A DNA stretch of 64,000 nucleotides from JALZVT01 sp039029135. Lineage in GTDB: Bacteria; Pseudomonadota; Gammaproteobacteria; Pseudomonadales; Azotimanducaceae. The position numbers were made by a program, and so were the translations under genes. The stretch lies in NCBI GenBank assembly GCA_039029135.1, contig JBCCGT010000004.1, positions 210,043 through 274,042 on the forward strand. The letters are read 5' to 3'. Below, in pieces: positions 34,661 through 42,344 of the stretch. Position 1 is the stretch's first letter. The number at the start of each line of letters is the position of its first letter. The notes under the pieces are model-generated. The model had not been told where the DNA came from. It saw only the letters and a list, made by a program, of their open reading frames with translations, and searched no databases.

Positions 34661-34710
34661 GTGTCGGGGGTAGTCGGGGGTAGTCGGGGGTAGTCGGGGG
34701 TAGTCGGGGG
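34661..34710. repeat. Five 10-bp tandem units upstream of iscR
   Basis: Units of tagtcggggg repeat four times without error (34671-34710) after a first variant unit gtgtcggggg. They place G5 runs at 10-bp intervals, on one face of the helix, ending 14 bases before the predicted iscR -35 box. Confidence 0.95.
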
Positions 34711-34724
34711 GAAGGGTCCGGAGA

Positions 34725-34753
34725 TTGTCATTCGGAGGTGCCGGCCCCATACT
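34725..34753 (+). promoter_or_regulatory. Predicted promoter of iscR-iscS
   Basis: TTGTCA (34725-34730), a 17-bp spacer and CATACT (34748-34753) form a good sigma-70 promoter about 110 bases before the iscR start. I do not see a clear IscR type 1 site overlapping it, though IscR autoregulation is expected from the family. Confidence 0.55.
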
Positions 34754-34845
34754 GCCCTGCTGCGCCGCCGCCATGCACAATCGCGGTGAATTCAACGAGT
34801 TATCCTTTTGCGCGCGCAGCCGAAGCCGAGCGGAGCCGCTGTCGA

Positions 34846-34879
34846 AACATGCGTCTGACAACAACATGCGTCTGACAAC
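34846..34879. repeat. 17-bp tandem duplication covering the iscR start codon
   Basis: aacatgcgtctgacaac occurs at 34846-34862 and again, without a gap, at 34863-34879. Each copy contains an ATG. The second (34866) opens iscR; the first (34849) opens an eight-codon out-of-frame ORF that stops at 34873-34875, overlapping the iscR start. Confidence 0.95.
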
Positions 34880-35402
34880 GAAAGGCCGCTATGCCGTCAC
34901 GGCGATGCTTGATCTCGCGCTGCACTCCACCGGTGCCGATGCCGATGCGCGGGCCGCTGACGCTGGCGACGGCGGTCGCGCCGTGACGCTGGCCGACATC
35001 TCCGCGCGCCAGGGCATATCGCCGCCGTATCTGCAGAAACTCTGTTCGCGCCTGCGCGGCGCGGGTTTGATCTGCGCGGCTCGCGGCCCTGGTGGCGGCT
35101 ACAAGTTGGCGATCCCTGCGACGGACATCAGCGTCTCCAGAATTCTTGCGGCCGTCGACGAGGGGGTCGACGCGACCCGCTGTGGCGGCAGCGGTGACTG
35201 CCAGCACGGCGATCAGTGCCTGACGCACGAACTCTGGTCGGATCTGTCCAATCAGATCGACGACTTTCTGGCCGGTGTGACCCTGGCCGACGTGATTGAA
35301 CGACGCGCGGTGCGGCAGGTCTCAGCCCGGCAGCGGCGCCAGCATCCGGTCGGCGCTGCAGGACCGGTCGATGCGCGTATCGACGCCCGCAATCTTCACT
35401 GA
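34866..35402 (+). CDS. iscR: Fe-S cluster regulator IscR (Rrf2 family)
   Basis: DNA-binding regulator that carries a [2Fe-2S] cluster and controls Fe-S biogenesis genes. The 178 residues start MRLTTKGRYAVTAMLDLALH; the winged helix contains ARQGISPPYLQKLCSRLRGAGLI and GPGGGYKLA. The cluster ligands are present as C-x5-C-x5-C (RCGGSGDCQHGDQCLTHELW) with the His downstream. There is a short Ala/Asp/Gly insert after helix 1 (TGADADARAADAGDGG). Followed by iscS after 21 bp. The start region is duplicated, see 34846-34879. Confidence 0.95.
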   Translation: MRLTTKGRYAVTAMLDLALHSTGADADARAADAGDGGRAVTLADISARQGISPPYLQKLCSRLRGAGLICAARGPGGGYKLAIPATDISVSRILAAVDEGVDATRCGGSGDCQHGDQCLTHELWSDLSNQIDDFLAGVTLADVIERRAVRQVSARQRRQHPVGAAGPVDARIDARNLH

Positions 35403-35423
35403 ACCGGCTTAGAGCTCGCTGCC

Positions 35424-36572
35424 ATGGCTGCCAAGGTCACCTATCTGGACTATGCCGCGACGACTCCCGTCGACCCCAGGGTCGCCGAGCGTATGAGCGA
35501 CTGCCTGCAGGTCAATGGCAACTTCGGCAATCCGGCATCGCGCTCGCACGCATTCGGCTGGCAGGCGGAAGAGGCGGTCGAGACGGCGCGGGTGCAGGTC
35601 GCGCAGGTCCTGGGCGCCGACCCGCGCGAGATCGTCTGGACCTCCGGGGCGACCGAGAGCGACAACCTGGCCATTAAGGGCCTCGCCGAGCGCGCTGAGG
35701 GTGGGCACATCATCACCAGCGCGATCGAACACAAGGCGGTGCTGGACACCTGCGCCTGGCTCGAGTCGCGCGGCTACGGCGTTACCTACCTGACGCCTGG
35801 AACCGACGGCCGCGTGACGCCGGACGCGGTCGCGGCAGCCCTTCGACCGGATACGCTGTTGGTCAGCCTGATGCACGTCAATAACGAGCTTGGCTGCATC
35901 AACGATATTGCCGCCATCGGCGCCCGCTGCCGCGAGGCGGGCATCCCGTTCCACACCGACGCCGCGCAGAGCTTCGGCAAGGTGCCCATCGACGTACGCC
36001 AGGTGCCGGTCGATCTGATCAGCATATCCGGCCACAAGATTTACGGCCCCAAAGGCATCGGCGCCCTCTATGTTCGGCGCGAGCCGGCCCTGGGGCTGCG
36101 GGCGCAGATTCACGGCGGCGGCCACGAGCGCGGCATGCGCTCGGGCACGCTGCCAACCCACCAGATCGTCGGTCTCGGTGCCGCGGCGGAGCTCATGGCA
36201 GAGCAGATGCCTGCCGAGCATGAGCGTCTGCGGCAGTTCGGCGACACGCTCCGGCGGCGCCTGCTGCAGCTGCCGGACACTCATCTGCACGGCAGTGAAA
36301 CCGAGCGCGTGCCGGGCATCATGAACATCGGCTTTGGCGGCGTCGACGGCGAAACCCTGCTGCTCGCTCTCGATGACCTCGCGCTGTCGACGGGTTCGGC
36401 CTGCACGTCGGCAACCGTTGAACCTTCCTATGTGCTACGCGCTCTCGGGGTCGCCGATGAGGTGGCGCACGCGAGCCTGCGCTTCTCGGTCGGACGCTTT
36501 ACGACGGCTGCGGAGGTCGAACACGCGGGGGATCGCGTGGTCGAGGTGGTCGAGCGTCTGCGGCGGGGCTGA
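35424..36572 (+). CDS. iscS: Cysteine desulfurase IscS
   Basis: PLP enzyme that takes sulfur from cysteine for Fe-S clusters and tRNA thiolation. The PLP Lys is in SGHKIYGPKGIGAL, the PLP-contacting His/Asp in IEHKAVLD and HTDAAQSFGKVPID, and the active-site Cys in STGSACTSATVEPSYVLRAL. At 382 residues it ends at VVERLRRG, about 20 residues short of E. coli IscS, whose C-terminal tail contacts IscU. No iscU, iscA, hscBA or fdx follows; the next gene is ndk. So the sulfur acceptor scaffold must be encoded elsewhere. Confidence 0.94.
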   Translation: MAAKVTYLDYAATTPVDPRVAERMSDCLQVNGNFGNPASRSHAFGWQAEEAVETARVQVAQVLGADPREIVWTSGATESDNLAIKGLAERAEGGHIITSAIEHKAVLDTCAWLESRGYGVTYLTPGTDGRVTPDAVAAALRPDTLLVSLMHVNNELGCINDIAAIGARCREAGIPFHTDAAQSFGKVPIDVRQVPVDLISISGHKIYGPKGIGALYVRREPALGLRAQIHGGGHERGMRSGTLPTHQIVGLGAAAELMAEQMPAEHERLRQFGDTLRRRLLQLPDTHLHGSETERVPGIMNIGFGGVDGETLLLALDDLALSTGSACTSATVEPSYVLRALGVADEVAHASLRFSVGRFTTAAEVEHAGDRVVEVVERLRRG

Positions 36573-36590
36573 CCCGGCCCCGTTTGCGGA

Positions 36591-36618
36591 TTACAATGTG
36601 AGCAATATCAACTAGATA
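36591..36618 (+). promoter_or_regulatory. Possible promoter in the iscS-ndk spacer
   Basis: TTACAA (36591-36596), a 16-bp spacer and TAGATA (36613-36618) lie shortly after iscS in the 292-bp gap before ndk. Use of this promoter would give ndk a leader of about 240 bases containing a CTGGAG/CTCCAG stem. No ORF is supported in the gap. Confidence 0.35.
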
Positions 36619-36864
36619 ACTGTGCAACCTTGCGTCGGCTGTAGCTGTAGCTCCGCGGGCCGCTCTCCTGGAGTCCAGCGGCCTCCAGCGTAGACAGAGC
36701 CCGGCACGCAATGGCTGCGCGAGCGCGCGGCCCGGACCTCTGGCGATCCCAATGGTCGGGCCTGCGGCAATGACGAAAACAACTAACCTCAAGACGGACC
36801 TCGACGCTAAACGCCGGGCCGCGACCGAGACAACGATTGAGATAGCGCCAGGAGAACGACGAAC

Positions 36865-37290
36865 ATGGCCGGTACAAGAACCTTTTCTATCATCAAACCC
36901 GATGCGACCAAGCGCGACCTGATTGGCGTCATCTATAGCCGCATCGAATCCGCGGGCCTGCGCATTGTTGCGGCCAAGATGATTCACATGTCGCGCGAGC
37001 AGGCAGAGGGCTTCTACGCGGAGCACAAGGAGAAGCCGTTCTTCGGCAGCCTGATCGATTTCATGACGAGCGGACCGGTCATGGTCTCCGTGCTCGAGAG
37101 CGCGGACGCCGTCGCGCGCTACCGCGAACTCATGGGCGCGACGAATCCGGAAGCTGCGGCCGTGGGCACCATTCGCTCGGACCACGCGGAATCGCTGGAG
37201 GCGAACTCCGTGCACGGGAGCGATTCGGATGCGTCTGCGGCCCGCGAGATCGACTACTTCTTCACCGACGCGGAAATCTGCCCGCACTAG
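36865..37290 (+). CDS. ndk: Nucleoside diphosphate kinase
   Basis: Moves the gamma phosphate between NTPs and NDPs through a phospho-histidine. The 141 residues begin AGTRTFSIIKPDATKRDLIG and include FYAEHKEKPFFGSLIDFMTSGPV, RELMGATNPEAAAVGTIRSD and the active-site His in ANSVHGSDS. AGGAG lies upstream of ATG 36865. Head of the ndk-rlmN-pilF-rodZ run found in gammaproteobacteria. Confidence 0.97.
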   Translation: MAGTRTFSIIKPDATKRDLIGVIYSRIESAGLRIVAAKMIHMSREQAEGFYAEHKEKPFFGSLIDFMTSGPVMVSVLESADAVARYRELMGATNPEAAAVGTIRSDHAESLEANSVHGSDSDASAAREIDYFFTDAEICPH

Positions 37291-37299
37291 CGATCGTTG

Positions 37300-38445
37300 A
37301 TGACCCAGCCGCGCACCAACTTCTACGCCTGCGACCGCGCTTCTTTGGAAGCGGCCTTCGTGGCCGCTGGTTTCGACGCCTACCGCGCGCGGCAGGTCAT
37401 GAAGTGGGTCTACCACCATGACCTGACGGATTTCGCGGCGATGACGAATCTGTCGAAGGCGCAGCGCGCGTGGCTCGCCACGACCTACGACTTTCGCCTG
37501 CCGGAGGTCGCCGCGTGCCAGACGTCCACCGACGGCACGATCAAGTGGGGCATGCGGCTGCCCAGCGGCGAACTGGTCGAGACGGTGATGATTCCCGAAG
37601 GCAAACGCCGCACGCTGTGCGTGAGCTCGCAGGTCGGCTGCATGCTCGACTGCACGTTCTGCGCGACCGGCAAGCAGGGGTTTAACGGCAACCTCGATGC
37701 GGGTCAGATCTTCAGCCAGACGATCCTCGCCAATCGCGAACTCAAGGCCCGCGGCGACAGCGGCGTAACAAACGTCGTCCTCATGGGAATGGGCGAGCCA
37801 CTTCTGAATTTCGATGCCGTCATCACCGCGACCAGTCTAATGTGCGACGACCTGGCGCTTGGTTTGGCCAAGCGGCGCGTCACGATCAGCACGGCCGGCG
37901 TGGTGCCGCAGATTCATCGCCTCGCGGATACGACCGATGTGGCGCTGGCGATCTCGCTGCACGCGCCCACCAACGCGCAGCGCGATAGCCTGGTGCCGCT
38001 CAACAAGAAGTACCCGATCGAGGACCTCATGGCGGCCTGTCAGCGCTACGTCGATGTGCTCGGCGAGCGACGTTCCATCACGGTCGAATACACGCTGATT
38101 CGCGGCGTCAACGACGCCTTGCTCGACGCGAAGCGGCTCGCGAAGCTGCTGCGACCGCTGCGGTGCAAGATTAATCTGATTCCGTTTAACCCCTTTCCGG
38201 GCTCCGGCTTCGAACGCCCGAGCGCGACGGCCGTGCGGGACTTTCAGACCTACCTGCTCAATCACGGCCACTCCGCTATGCTGCGCACCACGCGCGGCGA
38301 CGATATCGATGCGGCCTGCGGCCAGCTCGTCGGCAGGGTCGAGGATCGGACGCGCCGCCAGGAGCGCTATCGTGCGCGGCTCGCGGCAGAGGCCGTGGAA
38401 CACGCCGAATCCGTCAGCCGGGTTAACACCGTGGAGTTGAGATGA
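37300..38445 (+). CDS. rlmN: Dual-specificity RNA methyltransferase RlmN
   Basis: Radical SAM enzyme that makes m2A2503 in 23S rRNA and m2A37 in some tRNAs. From ATG 37300 it has 381 residues; a TTG one codon earlier is unlikely. The [4Fe-4S] site is CMLDCTFC in SSQVGCMLDCTFCATGKQGF, followed by VVLMGMGEPLLNFD, STAGVVPQI, LAISLHAPT and the C-terminal LRTTRGDDIDAACGQL, whose Cys forms the protein-RNA intermediate. Its stop overlaps the pilF start (ATGA). Confidence 0.97.
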   Translation: MTQPRTNFYACDRASLEAAFVAAGFDAYRARQVMKWVYHHDLTDFAAMTNLSKAQRAWLATTYDFRLPEVAACQTSTDGTIKWGMRLPSGELVETVMIPEGKRRTLCVSSQVGCMLDCTFCATGKQGFNGNLDAGQIFSQTILANRELKARGDSGVTNVVLMGMGEPLLNFDAVITATSLMCDDLALGLAKRRVTISTAGVVPQIHRLADTTDVALAISLHAPTNAQRDSLVPLNKKYPIEDLMAACQRYVDVLGERRSITVEYTLIRGVNDALLDAKRLAKLLRPLRCKINLIPFNPFPGSGFERPSATAVRDFQTYLLNHGHSAMLRTTRGDDIDAACGQLVGRVEDRTRRQERYRARLAAEAVEHAESVSRVNTVELR

Positions 38446-39224
38446 AATCCTATGGCCTGCTCGGGTCCTGGCTGCGTCCCGCTGTTTTAGTGGCCGGCGC
38501 CCTCCAGATTGCCGGCTGCGTCACTACCGTCGAAGGCAACGCGCCCGAACAGGCCTCCGATGCCGAGCGCGTCATCGCGCATGTGGACTTGGCTCGAGGC
38601 TATCTCGCCGAAGGCAACTACATGCGCGCGCGGTCACCGCTGGACAAGGCGCTGTCGCTCGACCCCAATGCCGTCGAAGCAAACGTCTTGATGGCGGTTG
38701 TGCATCAGAGCGAGGAGGAGTTCGAGCTCGCTCGACAGTTCTATCGTCGTGCGCTGCGCAGCGATCCGAGCAACGCGCAGGCGCTGAACAACTACGGCAG
38801 TTTTCTCTATGCGCGCGGCGACCATCAGGAGGCCGCCAAGCATCTGCGCCGCGCGGTGGCAGACGTGGCGTATCCGGCGCGCGCGCAGGCCTTCGAAAAC
38901 CTCGGTCTCGCGGAACTGTCGCTGCAGCGCGAGGACGCCGCGGTGAAGGCTTTCGAGCGTGCGCTGATGCTGAACAACTCGCAGCCACGCACGAATCTCG
39001 AACTCGCGGATATCTACTACGCCCGTGGCAACGTGCCGCTCGCGCTCGGTTACTACAATCAGTTTCGCGGCAACGCGCAGCCGTCGCCGCGCAGCCTGTG
39101 CCTGGGCATGAAGCTGTCCGCGGCACTCGGCCTCGATGATCAGCTGGCGAGCTACACGCTCGCGCTGCGCAACCTGTTTCCCGGCTCGCCCGAGGCAAAT
39201 GCCTGCGAGATACGCCGTGGCTAA
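38442..39224 (+). CDS. pilF: Type IV pilus biogenesis/stability lipoprotein PilF (PilW)
   Basis: Outer-membrane lipoprotein needed for PilQ secretin assembly. The 260 residues have a lipoprotein signal with the lipobox around Cys26 (LQIAGCV), then about six TPR repeats (for example ARGYLAEGNYMRARSPLDKALSLDP and ALNNYGSFLYARGDHQEAAKHLRRA). The start overlaps the rlmN stop by four bases. Position between rlmN and rodZ is the conserved one. Whether the organism has a full pilus system is not seen in this window. Confidence 0.9.
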   Translation: MKSYGLLGSWLRPAVLVAGALQIAGCVTTVEGNAPEQASDAERVIAHVDLARGYLAEGNYMRARSPLDKALSLDPNAVEANVLMAVVHQSEEEFELARQFYRRALRSDPSNAQALNNYGSFLYARGDHQEAAKHLRRAVADVAYPARAQAFENLGLAELSLQREDAAVKAFERALMLNNSQPRTNLELADIYYARGNVPLALGYYNQFRGNAQPSPRSLCLGMKLSAALGLDDQLASYTLALRNLFPGSPEANACEIRRG

Positions 39225-40224
39225 GCGGCGCAGTAAAAAGACGGACGAGCAGCCCGAAGAGCAACAGCCCGCAGCACCAGCGCTGGTCGGCCGCGAACTG
39301 TCCGCCGCGCGCGAGGCCATGGAGCTGACGGTCGACGAGGTCGGCGACGCCTTGAACCTGGCGCCGCAGACGGTCGCGTGGCTGGAGGCCGACCAATACG
39401 ACAAGCTGCCCATGCCCGCGTTTACCCAAGGGTACATCCGCAACTACGCCAAGCACGTTGGCCTGGATCCGGAGGCGGTGCTGGGTCGCTATTATGAGCG
39501 GGTCGGCAAGCCGGAGGCGCCATGGGAGTCGCCCACGAACGCGCGTCGTGGCGGCTATACCGACCTCGCCCAGTCCCGTCCGGGGACGCTGATCACGGCG
39601 GTCGTCGCCGCGGTCGGGCTGCTGGTGGTCACGGTGCTGGTCGTCGTCTGGCCGGAAGACGGCGAGCAGAACGCGGATACGCCGGTGGTCGGCGGCTCGA
39701 TGCTGCCGGAGCTTCCCGAGCAGGACCCAGATCTTGGACCCGACGCCGCACCCGTTGGCACGGCGGAGGCGCCCCTGGCGGGCACGCGTCAGCCGGCGCG
39801 GCCGCGCGACATACCCGACTCCGAGCGCATCGACCCGGATGATCCGATCGCGCACCTGCCGATCGCGCAGACCTTCCCGGTCGGCTCGCGGCCGAGTGCG
39901 GTCACGACCGGCAGCGCGCCGATCTCCTATAGCGAGAGCGAGACCTATACGCCGCGCGGCGCCGAGCGCGTCACGCCCGACGGCGATGATCTTGTCTTCG
40001 CGTCGTTCACCCAGGATTGCTGGCTAGAGCTGAAAGATCTCGACGGCGGTCTGCTGTTTGGCGGTCTCGGCCGTGCGGGGGAGTCGCTGGAACTGATCGG
40101 CCAGGGACCCTTTCGCATACTGCTCGGCTATGCGCCGGGTGCTGCGCTGCGCTACAACGGCGACGCTGTACTGTTGGACCCCTACATTCGCAATAACGTC
40201 GCGTCGCTGGTGATCGGTCAGTGA
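39199..40224 (+). CDS. rodZ: Cytoskeleton protein RodZ
   Basis: Links MreB to the cell-wall elongation machinery. The N-terminal HTH (VGRELSAAREAMELTVDEVGDALNLAPQTVAWLEADQY) is of the Xre type used to bind MreB, then a basic juxtamembrane part, a TM helix (GTLITAVVAAVGLLVVTVLVVVW), a Pro/Asp-rich periplasmic linker and a C-terminal DUF4115 domain (FASFTQDCWLELKDLDG...). The start is uncertain: ATG 39199 (GAGG three bases upstream) or GTG 39217, both inside the end of pilF. ispG, often next, is absent here. Confidence 0.9.
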   Translation: MPARYAVAKRRSKKTDEQPEEQQPAAPALVGRELSAAREAMELTVDEVGDALNLAPQTVAWLEADQYDKLPMPAFTQGYIRNYAKHVGLDPEAVLGRYYERVGKPEAPWESPTNARRGGYTDLAQSRPGTLITAVVAAVGLLVVTVLVVVWPEDGEQNADTPVVGGSMLPELPEQDPDLGPDAAPVGTAEAPLAGTRQPARPRDIPDSERIDPDDPIAHLPIAQTFPVGSRPSAVTTGSAPISYSESETYTPRGAERVTPDGDDLVFASFTQDCWLELKDLDGGLLFGGLGRAGESLELIGQGPFRILLGYAPGAALRYNGDAVLLDPYIRNNVASLVIGQ

Positions 40225-40249
40225 TGTTCTGCAGCGTACAAGGGCGCTC

Positions 40250-41518
40250 ATGAGCGGCACCACCTATAAGTCCGTGCGCGGCATGCGCGATCTGCTGCCG
40301 GACGTCACCGCGCGCTGGCTCGCGCTTGAGCGCGCTGCGGTGGATGCCCTCGGCGCCTACGGCTACGGCGAGATACGCCTGCCGCTGCTGGAAGAGACCG
40401 CGCTGTTTTCTCGCGGCGTCGGTGAAGCTACCGACATCGTCGAAAAGGAAATGTACACGTTCGCGAGCCGCGATAAGGACGCAACCAGCCTGACGCTGCG
40501 TCCCGAGGCCACCGCGAGCTGTGCCCGTGCGCTGCTGCAGCATGGTCTGTTGCACAACCAGGCTCAGAAGGTCTGGTACCGCGGTCCGATGTTTCGCTAC
40601 GAGCGGCCGCAAAAGGGTCGCTATCGTCAGTTTGAACAAATCGGTGCGGAGGTCTTCGGCATCGCGGGCCCGATGGTCGAGGCCGAGCTGATCGGGCTGT
40701 GTGCGGACGTGTTCGCGGAGATCGGGGTGCTGGAGTCGCTTACTCTGGAGCTCAACACGCTGGGCTCCGGCGCGGCCCGGGTGGCCTATCGCGAGGCGTT
40801 GACCGGCTATCTGGGCGAGCATTTCGATGCGCTCGATGGCGACAGTCAGCGCCGCATGACGACGAACCCGCTGCGCATTCTCGACAGCAAGGTGCCGACG
40901 ACCCAGGAGGTTCTGACCGGCGCGCCGCGTCTGCCGGATTTCGTGGATGAGGAGGCCAAGGCGCACTTCGCGCAGCTGTGTTCGATGCTGGACTCGCTCG
41001 GCGTGGCCTACACGCTCAACCCGGGGCTGGTGCGCGGACTCGACTACTACACGCACACGGTGTTCGAGTGGACCACAAGTGCGCTCGGCGCCCAGGGCAC
41101 GGTGTGCGGGGGCGGTCGCTACGACGGTCTCGTGGCGCTGCTCGGTGGACGAGCTACACCCGGCGCCGGCTTTGCCATGGGCGTCGATCGACTGGTCCTG
41201 CTGCAGGAGGCCTGTCAGGCCGGCGATCCCGGTCCCGCGTGCGACGCCGTCGTGGTCTGCGCCGACGCCGCTGCGAGCGGCTATGCGCTGCGCGTCGCCC
41301 GCGCGGCCCGCGATGCCGGGCTGCGCGTCCGCAATGACCAGGCCGGCGGCAAGCTGAAGACCCAAATGAAGCGCGCCGATGCGAGCGGTGCGACCTATGC
41401 CTTGATCGTCGGCGGCGACGAGGCGGCGAGCGAGACGGTCGGGATCAAGCCGCTGCGCGGCGGCGAACAGCGCGAGGTGGCGTTGACGGCGCTGGCGGAG
41501 ACTCTCACCGCATTCTAG
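40250..41518 (+). CDS. hisS: Histidine--tRNA ligase
   Basis: Class II synthetase for tRNA(His). The 422 residues contain motif 1 and 2 regions (EIRLPLLEETALFSRGVGEATDIVEKEMYTF, LTLRPEATASCAR, RGPMFRYERPQKGRYRQFEQ), the His-specific segments LVRGLDYYTHTVFEW and GGGRYDGL, motif 3 FAMGVDRLVLL, and the C-terminal anticodon-binding domain. ATG 40250 has AGGGCG upstream. Order rodZ-hisS-yfgM-bamB-der matches other gammaproteobacteria except for missing ispG. Confidence 0.97.
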   Translation: MSGTTYKSVRGMRDLLPDVTARWLALERAAVDALGAYGYGEIRLPLLEETALFSRGVGEATDIVEKEMYTFASRDKDATSLTLRPEATASCARALLQHGLLHNQAQKVWYRGPMFRYERPQKGRYRQFEQIGAEVFGIAGPMVEAELIGLCADVFAEIGVLESLTLELNTLGSGAARVAYREALTGYLGEHFDALDGDSQRRMTTNPLRILDSKVPTTQEVLTGAPRLPDFVDEEAKAHFAQLCSMLDSLGVAYTLNPGLVRGLDYYTHTVFEWTTSALGAQGTVCGGGRYDGLVALLGGRATPGAGFAMGVDRLVLLQEACQAGDPGPACDAVVVCADAAASGYALRVARAARDAGLRVRNDQAGGKLKTQMKRADASGATYALIVGGDEAASETVGIKPLRGGEQREVALTALAETLTAF

Positions 41519-41560
41519 GCGCCGTTCCGACCCGTTCTCGTCATCCCGCGACCATTGGCA

Positions 41561-41578
41561 ACCCGCGGCTGCGCGGGT
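41561..41578. terminator. GC hairpin between hisS and yfgM
   Basis: ACCCGCG and CGCGGGT form a 7-bp stem with loop GCTG, 42 bases after the hisS stop. No U tract; could be an attenuating or stabilising structure within the operon. Confidence 0.35.
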
Positions 41579-41628
41579 AGGCTGCGCGGCTGATTCGGGC
41601 GGCCGAGACAGCCCGGCCGAGTAGCGCA

Positions 41629-42312
41629 ATGGCGCAGGTACAAGAGAGAGGCGACGCAGGCGTGGCAGAACATCTAACAGAAGAAGAGCAGCTAGCGGCG
41701 GTCAAGGACTTCTGGGATCGCTATGGCACCTGGATCCTGATCGGGCTCGTCGCGATCGGCGGCGCCTATTTCGGTAACAACTATTACCGTGATCTGCAGC
41801 AGACGAAGGCGGAAGGCGCCTCGGAGGTCTATCAGGCCTACCAAGAGAACCTCGACGACCAGGCGCTGTCGAAACGCTACAGCGATCAGCTCGACACCGA
41901 GTACGCGGGCACGGCTTATCAAGTCTTCAGCCTGCTAAAGCGGGCCCAGCAATCGCACGAGGCCGGCGACAGCGACGACGGAGAGCCGAACTCGAATCTC
42001 GCCGCGACCATCGATTTGCTCGAGCAGGCGGTGACGGCGGCGGATCATCCGCGCCTGCGCGATCTCGCCAATCTGCGGCTGGCGCGCGCCCGTCAGGCGG
42101 CCGGCGATAGCGCCTCGGCACTCGCCGCGCTCGCTGCGGTCGAAGGTGAGGGCTATCGCGGCCTGGTTGCCGAACTCAAGGGCGACATCCACGCCATGGG
42201 CGGAGAGACTGCGCTCGCGCGCGAGGCGTACGAGGCGGCGAAGGCCCTGGTCACTGAAGATCGGCCGCGGCCGATACTGGATATGAAGATGGCCAATCTG
42301 CCGCAGGGGTAG
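41629..42312 (+). CDS. yfgM: YfgM-like ancillary SecYEG translocon subunit
   Basis: Single-pass inner-membrane protein with a periplasmic TPR-like domain that in E. coli works with PpiD at the translocon. After a cytoplasmic EEEQLAAVKDFWDRYG segment comes the TM helix (TWILIGLVAIGGAYFGNNYY) and a helical repeat region (RLRDLANLRLARARQAAGDSASAL). 227 residues from ATG 41629; GTG 41662 (VAEHLTEEEQ) is the alternative and matches family N-termini better. Between hisS and bamB, its usual place. Confidence 0.9.
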   Translation: MAQVQERGDAGVAEHLTEEEQLAAVKDFWDRYGTWILIGLVAIGGAYFGNNYYRDLQQTKAEGASEVYQAYQENLDDQALSKRYSDQLDTEYAGTAYQVFSLLKRAQQSHEAGDSDDGEPNSNLAATIDLLEQAVTAADHPRLRDLANLRLARARQAAGDSASALAALAAVEGEGYRGLVAELKGDIHAMGGETALAREAYEAAKALVTEDRPRPILDMKMANLPQG

Positions 42313-42344
42313 ACGGCCGACAACGAAGTTTAACGAGCTTGGTC

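Noticed and set aside
34661..34710. CRISPR-like or minisatellite array
   Set aside because: Units are 10 bp without spacers and with only five copies, so it is a simple tandem repeat.
36573..36864. Search for a remnant of iscU in the iscS-ndk spacer
   Set aside because: None of the three plus-strand frames shows an IscU motif; the spacer looks non-coding.
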